Source: Planctomycetota bacterium
GTDB taxonomy: Bacteria; Planctomycetota; UBA1135; GCA-002686595
Length of the DNA: 36,325 bases
Direction: 5' to 3'
Assembly: GCA_016220035.1 (NCBI GenBank)
Contig: JACRIO010000299.1
Span: 1 to 36,325, forward strand
Part shown: positions 31,912 through 36,325 of the stretch, piece after piece
How the letters are laid out: every line of letters begins with the position of its first letter
Numbering within the stretch: the first letter of the stretch is position 1
Program-made: the position numbers and the translations under genes
Notes under the pieces: generated by a model
The model's database searches: none
Seen by the model: only the letters and a program-made list of their open reading frames with translations
What the model was told of the DNA's origin: nothing

Positions 31912-32046
31912 TCATTGAATGGGCAGCCATTCGACTTCCTTCTCATTCTCCCCGAAATGCTCGTCGTGCGCCTCGACGTGCAGTCCAACCCGCATGAGCG
32001 CTTCCGGAACGAGGCGCCGGCCCGGGGAGCGATCGTCAAGCCGCAC
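31912..32046 (-). pseudogene. vapC45-like: Truncated VapC45-like PIN toxin (44 codons)
   Basis: Too short for the ORF track. On the minus strand GTG32046 overlaps the last 11 nt of the antitoxin gene, the usual coupling of such pairs. The translation runs RLDDRSPGRRLVPEALMRV, then GLHVEAHDEHFGENEKEVEWLPIQ and a TGA. This matches the first third of VapC45/DUF5615-type PIN-like toxins (D-x-S-x-G-R-x-x-VPEAL-x-x-x-G, H-D-x-H-F, EWL). The rest of the domain, including the GW..LTKDKRI segment I would expect next, is not found in any frame downstream, where the convergent MORN-like/HEAT gene ends 33 nt away. It is therefore a remnant that should lack nuclease activity. Family match from memory. Confidence 0.65.
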
Positions 32047-32746
32047 GGCTGACGCGCTCGTAGCGGATCGCGTCTTCGACCTGCTCACGGGTCACGCCGA
32101 AATCATCGACGAGCGACGCGATCGTCTCGCCGGCGTGGAAGCGGTCGGCGATCGAGGACGTCGGGACGCCGGTGCCGCGGATACACGGACGGCCGAATTG
32201 CACCCGCGGGTCGATCACGATCGTGCGCGCGTCTTCGGCGATCACCACCGTCGTGAACGGGAAGAGCCGCAAGAGCTCGCCGTGGCGGCCAAATTCGATG
32301 CGCTCGAGGTACGCGTCGACGATTCCGAGCTCTACTTGCCCACCGCGCGAGAGGTTGAGGAAGTGCGGGCCCAGCTCGACGAGCAGATCACGCCCATCGG
32401 TCAGGATCTTGCGCGTCGCAAGCGGGTGGTGCGTGCGCAAGCGCTTCTCGAGGAACTCGACCGCTCTGCGAACATTCTGGAGCGGGATGCGGTGCTGTCG
32501 GCGAATGGCCGAGAGCACGTGGAGCTCGACGAGGTTCTGGAACGAGAGGAAGCGCTGCTTCTTGTCGGCGAGGTCGATGACAGGTTGCGAGCGACGCGAG
32601 CGCGCACCCGCGCCATACGTCTGACCGAGCGTCCACGCGCGGACGGTCGATCCTGGCACGTGCAACCAAGCAGCCGCTTCGGCGAGCGTGAAGGCCGGCA
32701 GCTCCGCGGAATCGCGGTCGCCATAGAGGTCTCTGCCGTGCTTCAT
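32036..32746 (-). CDS. vapB45-like: VapB45-like DUF433 antitoxin
   Basis: 236 residues from ATG32746. The N-terminal half is a MerR-like helix-turn-helix (FTLAEAAAWLHVPGSTVRAW) followed by a segment with QRFLSFQNLVELHVLSAIRRQHRIPLQNVRRAVEFLEKRL. The C-terminal part is a DUF433 domain (IVIDPRVQFGRPCIRGTGVPTSSIADRFHAGETIASLVDDFGVTREQVEDAIRYE). This order and length match mycobacterial VapB45. Antitoxins of this kind bind their own promoter and neutralise a PIN-like toxin encoded immediately downstream; here only a toxin fragment remains, so the antitoxin is orphaned and may persist as a regulator. It lies 54 nt downstream of the TPR gene on the same strand. Confidence 0.85.
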   Translation of the reverse strand: MKHGRDLYGDRDSAELPAFTLAEAAAWLHVPGSTVRAWTLGQTYGAGARSRRSQPVIDLADKKQRFLSFQNLVELHVLSAIRRQHRIPLQNVRRAVEFLEKRLRTHHPLATRKILTDGRDLLVELGPHFLNLSRGGQVELGIVDAYLERIEFGRHGELLRLFPFTTVVIAEDARTIVIDPRVQFGRPCIRGTGVPTSSIADRFHAGETIASLVDDFGVTREQVEDAIRYERVSRAA

Positions 32747-32800
32747 CGTGATCGGGCCTCGATTCGCGAGTCGATCTCGATGACCGCCGAGGTGCGACCG

Positions 32801-33835
32801 TCAAGGATCGGACCTCAGCCTCATGAAAGTGTAGCCGCCCAGCGCGCGTTCAACGCCGAGGAGTTCGTTCGGAGCGGCGCCGAGATCGGTCGAGGACTCG
32901 ACGCGCAAGGAACGGCCCACGTGTGGTGGTTCAAAGCGACGGCAGAGCTCGAGCGCGTCTTCGGACGAGTCGGCGATGACGACATACGTGGCGAAGAACG
33001 CCAGGGGAGCTTCGATCGTTTCGATGCCACGGGGGCGGGGAACGAGCTCGGACGGAGCTGGCCAGAGCCCTTCCAGCGTGAGTGTCCAACGTCGAGCGCC
33101 CGCGGAGCGACGACCGTCGAGGGTACGAAGGAGTCTCGCGGCTTCGGGGACGGACTTGTCGCTCGCGAGCGCTGCGTCGATCGCCCTGTAGACGAGCTCG
33201 AGCGCAATATCCGTCGCGTGCAGCGCTGTCGCGCGCGTCGCGAGCAGGAGCGCGCGTGTGCGCGAGTCGATCGACGCATCATCCGCAGCCGGGGAAGCGA
33301 GCCATTGGTCGACGCGCGCCAGCGCTTCCTTCGCGCGACCGAGCTCGAGCGTGCTCTTCGCCCGCAGTGCCTCGATGCGACTCGCGAGCTCGACGTCCCG
33401 CGTCGCCGGAGCGCTCGCGAGCGTCGACTCCGCGCGGGCTGGCTCGCCCTGGCGCGACCACACCAGCGCGTCGTTGAGGGCGATCGACGCGAGCTCGGGC
33501 GCGTCGGCGCACGCGCGCGCCTTTGCGAAGGCCTCGTGAGCCCGATCGAAGCGGCCGAGGTCGGAGCACTGGATTCCGAGTTGCTCCCACAGGCGACCGT
33601 TCTCGGGCACCTTCGCGAGCCCGCGTTCGACTGCGGCGACGGCCTCTTCGCCGCGTTCGAGGCCGGCGAGCGCGCGCGCCTCGACCTCGAACGAGCCGGA
33701 GAAGCGCAGTCGCTCGAGCTCGCCGGCGGTCTTCAGTGCGGCGTCGAAGTCGTACGACTCGAGCTCCGCCATCGCGCGGTTCCACAGGCGCTCGACGCGT
33801 CGTTCCTTGGGAAGGAGGAAGTCGAAGAGGCCCAT
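32801..33835 (-). CDS. TPR-like cytoplasmic protein
   Basis: 344 residues from ATG33835; the start gives MGLFDFLLPKERRVERLWNRAM, with no signal peptide. The first two thirds are helical tetratricopeptide-like repeats (ALAGLERGEEAVAAVERGLAKVPENGRLWEQLGIQCSDLGRFDRAHEAFAKAR is a clear pair). The last third (about 245-344) is a different, mixed alpha/beta region (RRWTLTLEGLWPAPSEL, PLAFFATYVVIADSSEDALELCRRFEP) that I do not recognise. Probably a scaffold. It follows the transketolase gene by 48 nt on the same strand and could be its operon partner. Confidence 0.8.
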   Translation of the reverse strand: MGLFDFLLPKERRVERLWNRAMAELESYDFDAALKTAGELERLRFSGSFEVEARALAGLERGEEAVAAVERGLAKVPENGRLWEQLGIQCSDLGRFDRAHEAFAKARACADAPELASIALNDALVWSRQGEPARAESTLASAPATRDVELASRIEALRAKSTLELGRAKEALARVDQWLASPAADDASIDSRTRALLLATRATALHATDIALELVYRAIDAALASDKSVPEAARLLRTLDGRRSAGARRWTLTLEGLWPAPSELVPRPRGIETIEAPLAFFATYVVIADSSEDALELCRRFEPPHVGRSLRVESSTDLGAAPNELLGVERALGGYTFMRLRSDP

Positions 33836-33883
33836 TGAAAGGTCACGTGGCCGTGCGATCGGTGCTCGAGACTGCAGTCACGT

Positions 33884-36223
33884 TCACCCGCCCCAACTGA
33901 TCCGCTTCAACCTCTGCTCGCGCTCCTTCGCGAATTTCGTGATCCCCACGAGCAAGCTCGCCGGGTCGATGTGGGCTTCGAGCTTGAGCTCGTCCACGCT
34001 GCCGCCCGTGCGCCAGCGGTTGTCCCAGTCGGGGCTCATCGCGTATTCCTCGCTCGCCTTGTGCGCGATCCAGTCGCGCATCATGCGGCGGCCGCCGTTC
34101 GTGATCACGGTCGAGTCGAGCCAGTCGCGCGGGCTCGCGATCGAATCGCGATACGCGGTGGGTTGCAGCTGGAAGAGCTCCCACGACACGGCCGCGACGA
34201 GCTTCACGTTCGGCGCGCTGCCGTCCTTGAACTTCGGGAGGAGCTGGAACACGGACTCGGTCGTGCTCGTGCCCTGCACGAAGATGCAGCCCTCCTTCGC
34301 GCGCTGGTTGTCGTAGTCGCGGATCACGTAGGCGCCCTTCGCCGCGTCCGTGTACGGCGCACAGCCGAGCGCCGCGCGGTCGGGCACCGCGACATTGGGA
34401 CGCGTCAGGTTCAGCATCACGATCGGCACCTCCGTCGCGAGCGCCGCCGCGAGCATGACCGGCACTTCGTTGTGCTCCCACGGGTGCAGATTGATCACGT
34501 GACCGTCGGGGAAGAGCTGGCCGACTCCCGGCTCGTAGATGCCGAAGTGCGTGCGACTGTCCTCCGCCGTCTCGGGGCCGGAGTGGCCCGCGACCCAGAT
34601 CACTTTGCCCAGCTTCAGCGGGCAATCCTGCGCGAGCTGGCTGAAGAGGCGCATCAAGCCGTATTGGAGGTACGAGAACGAACCGTACGTCGAGTGCGCG
34701 CCCCAATAGCCGACGAAGCGCTTCTCGGGCTCACTCGACATGTTCACCGTCGCGATGCCGGCCATGAGGCCGGAGTTCGTGAACTCGGTGATCTGCTGCG
34801 GCAGGAGCGCGCCGTGCGGGTGCTTGTTGCGCTCGTACCAGCCGAAGCCGGTCTTCGCGTCCTTGAAGCCCTGCGCGAAGCCGTGGATCGACGTCGACTC
34901 GGCGAGGTCCGCGCTGCACGCGAGCACCAGCGGACGGCCCATCTTCTCCTTCGCGAGCTCGTTCACCCACGCGCCGAACTTCGCGAGGCCTTCCTTGTTC
35001 GCGATCTTCGTCCCCGGAGCGACGAAGAGCTCCTTCGGTAGCTTGTCGAGCGCGAGCCAGCTCCTGTCCTCGGCGAGGTTCGGCGTTTCGGCGAGGCGAA
35101 AGTGCTCGGGCTTCCTCGGGACGGATTCGCCGAGCTCGACGAGCGTGTCGGAGAGGTACTCGAGGAGCTCCTTGTCGTTGCGCAAGACGCTCATCACGGC
35201 CTGAAGCCACTTCTTCGTCTGCTCGCGACACGCCTTCTCGCCGGGATCGTTCACGTCGCCCGCGCCGTCGAACACGACGCCGTAGCGGTCGGCAAAATCC
35301 TTGCGGCACTTCCAGAAGAGCTCGGAATTGCGGGCGTGCGCCTTGCCGTGGCTCGGCGCGTCGTACTTGTAGTAGCCGCGGCCCTTGCGCGTCTTGACCC
35401 ACACGCAGCCCGGGCGGCCTTTCGGGTGTTCGTCGTGCACGATCGTGAGCAGCGCCTTCGTGATCGCCGCGTAGTCGTCGCCCTTCTCCGTGCCCGCGAC
35501 GCGCCAGCCGTAGGGCGCGAACCAATCGGTCGGCGTGCCGTGCACGACCTCGCTGTGCGCGCGCGGGTCGATGCCGTGGTCGTTCCAGTCGAAGAGATAG
35601 ACGAGGTTGTCGAGCCCGAGACCCCACGCCGAGTTCTTGACCTCGTGGTGCGCGCCGGCCGTGTGCCCGCCTTCGCCCTCCATCGCGAACACGCGCACGT
35701 CGCCGGCGCCGGCGTGCTTCAGCGCCATCGCCGCGCCGAGTGCCGCCGGAGCTCCGTGACCGCTCGGCCCCGTGTTGAACTTGAAGAAGAGCGTCTTGCC
35801 CTCCATCTCCGCGTGGCCGGGCAGGCCCTGGTTGTGCCGCAGGTCGAGCAGGTGCTCCCACGTGAGCATGTACTCGTGCTCGTTGTGCACCTTGAAGCGC
35901 TCGTCCTGCGTGAGCTCGTACCGCGCGCGCAGAGCCTCGTTGTAGACGGCGAGCAGCGCGTAGATGGCCGGGTTGCAGTGCCCCGCGACGAGCACGAAGC
36001 GGTCGCCGAACGCGCTCTCCGGATGCCGCAGGTCCCAACGCATCCCCGCACCGAGCGTCGAGGCGACGAGCAGCGGCACCTTCGACCGCGATCCGCCCGG
36101 GTGGCCGGACTGGCGCAGGTTGAGCATCAGGTCGATGCACTGGTCGATCAGGTCGCCGACCTTCTGCCAGTGGTGGAAGTTCTTGGAGAGCGACTCGAAC
36201 GTGGGCTTGGTGAGGGTCTGCAT
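33884..36223 (-). CDS. Transketolase-family thiamine diphosphate enzyme
   Basis: 779 residues from ATG36223, longer than the usual 620-670 of transketolases. The N-terminal ThDP-binding domain has LNLRQSGHPGGSRSKVPLL, DRFVLVAGHCNPAIYALLAVY, GPSGHGAPAALGAAMALKHAG and EGEGGHTAGAHHEVKNSAWGLGLDNLVYLFDWNDHGID, where the ThDP/metal motif is GEG...N instead of GDG...NN. The second domain has VLACSADLAESTSIHGF and ITEFTNSGLMAGIAT, with the Glu expected to activate ThDP. The end of the Pyr/C-terminal region includes HPWEHNEVPVMLAAALA. It may serve the pentose phosphate pathway or act on another ketose/2-oxo donor; a long helical insert around RYGVVFDGAGDVNDPGEK is unlike E. coli TktA. Cytoplasmic. A TATAGT -10-like hexamer lies 30 nt upstream. 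Confidence 0.88.
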   Translation of the reverse strand: MQTLTKPTFESLSKNFHHWQKVGDLIDQCIDLMLNLRQSGHPGGSRSKVPLLVASTLGAGMRWDLRHPESAFGDRFVLVAGHCNPAIYALLAVYNEALRARYELTQDERFKVHNEHEYMLTWEHLLDLRHNQGLPGHAEMEGKTLFFKFNTGPSGHGAPAALGAAMALKHAGAGDVRVFAMEGEGGHTAGAHHEVKNSAWGLGLDNLVYLFDWNDHGIDPRAHSEVVHGTPTDWFAPYGWRVAGTEKGDDYAAITKALLTIVHDEHPKGRPGCVWVKTRKGRGYYKYDAPSHGKAHARNSELFWKCRKDFADRYGVVFDGAGDVNDPGEKACREQTKKWLQAVMSVLRNDKELLEYLSDTLVELGESVPRKPEHFRLAETPNLAEDRSWLALDKLPKELFVAPGTKIANKEGLAKFGAWVNELAKEKMGRPLVLACSADLAESTSIHGFAQGFKDAKTGFGWYERNKHPHGALLPQQITEFTNSGLMAGIATVNMSSEPEKRFVGYWGAHSTYGSFSYLQYGLMRLFSQLAQDCPLKLGKVIWVAGHSGPETAEDSRTHFGIYEPGVGQLFPDGHVINLHPWEHNEVPVMLAAALATEVPIVMLNLTRPNVAVPDRAALGCAPYTDAAKGAYVIRDYDNQRAKEGCIFVQGTSTTESVFQLLPKFKDGSAPNVKLVAAVSWELFQLQPTAYRDSIASPRDWLDSTVITNGGRRMMRDWIAHKASEEYAMSPDWDNRWRTGGSVDELKLEAHIDPASLLVGITKFAKEREQRLKRISWGG

Positions 36224-36253
36224 GGGCGTCGGGGGGAGGGTTCGGAAGCGCTA

Positions 36254-36259
36254 ACTATA
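36254..36259 (-). promoter_or_regulatory. -10-like TATAGT before the transketolase-family gene
   Basis: TATAGT on the minus strand lies 30 nt before ATG36223, in the only A/T-rich patch of the region (GTCTATAGTTAGCG). No Shine-Dalgarno sequence is obvious in the short C-rich leader. Confidence 0.4.
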
Positions 36260-36325
36260 GACAAGGCACGATGCCGCCGCCCGGCGTGAAACTCTGCCCG
36301 AGGGGGCTGCTAGGGGAGGTGCCGA

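Noticed and set aside
31912-32046. UGA at the end of the toxin fragment as another selenocysteine codon
   Set aside because: The frame after this TGA (Gly/Arg/Glu/Ser-rich) has no resemblance to the rest of a PIN-like toxin, and no clear hairpin follows.
1-36325. CRISPR arrays, insertion sequences, rRNA or tRNA genes
   Set aside because: I found no regularly spaced repeats, transposase-like ORFs, terminal inverted repeats or tRNA-like cloverleaf sequences by reading; a tRNAscan/Infernal run would be decisive.

Overview
High-GC window whose gene content points to a free-living, flagellated Planctomycetota bacterium. The evidence is a PVC-type membrane-bound dehydrogenase/HEAT/cytochrome c fusion next to a Tat-exported sugar isomerase-like lipoprotein, many secreted or lipid-anchored proteins, and a secreted protein whose C-terminal region carries a CPC...GRGC cysteine pattern I associate with this phylum (from memory, unverified). 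The lineage is an inference; no rRNA or tRNA was seen.

Layout. 3-344: C-terminal end of a FlgE-like flagellar hook protein. 803-5825: a tandemly duplicated two-gene unit, the most interesting part of the window. Each unit encodes an exported thioredoxin-like protein with a coiled coil, followed by a secreted protein resembling a degenerate MA-clan/DUF1570-type metallopeptidase. In both thioredoxin-like genes the signal peptide is separated from the rest of the protein by in-frame TGA at codon 30 (TGA-TGA in copy 1, one TGA in copy 2). The frame then stays open through a Pro/Thr/Gly-rich linker into the domain. A hairpin with a G-rich apical loop lies about 20 nt downstream of the TGA in each copy, as in bacterial SECIS elements. 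I therefore read them as paired extracytoplasmic selenoproteins that standard annotation would truncate to GTG956 and ATG3770.

5992-13170: sulfatase-fold lipoprotein with Thr at the formylglycine position, MoxR ATPase, HAD hydrolase, TPR lipoprotein, carboxypeptidase-regulatory-like repeat protein and a small acidic protein. 13237-18337 (minus): lipoprotein-type methyltransferase, second methyltransferase, AAA/DUF4143 ATPase, MOSC protein, MltA transglycosylase. 18439-22088 (plus): small membrane protein, Cys/Met-metabolism PLP enzyme, large secreted Cys-rich protein with a strong terminator.

22458-29598: two paralogous EAL-like/HDOD signalling proteins flank a minus-strand operon encoding the isomerase-like lipoprotein and the 1102-aa dehydrogenase/HEAT/cytochrome c protein. 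29644-31878: MORN-like/HEAT-like protein, convergent with a minus-strand cluster of a TPR protein, a VapB45-like DUF433 antitoxin and a 44-codon remnant of its PIN-like toxin that is absent from the ORF track. 33884-36223: transketolase-family enzyme.

Several genes are preceded by a TAGNNT -10-like hexamer. In two cases (10761, 14883) it lies so close to the start codon that the mRNA may be leaderless.
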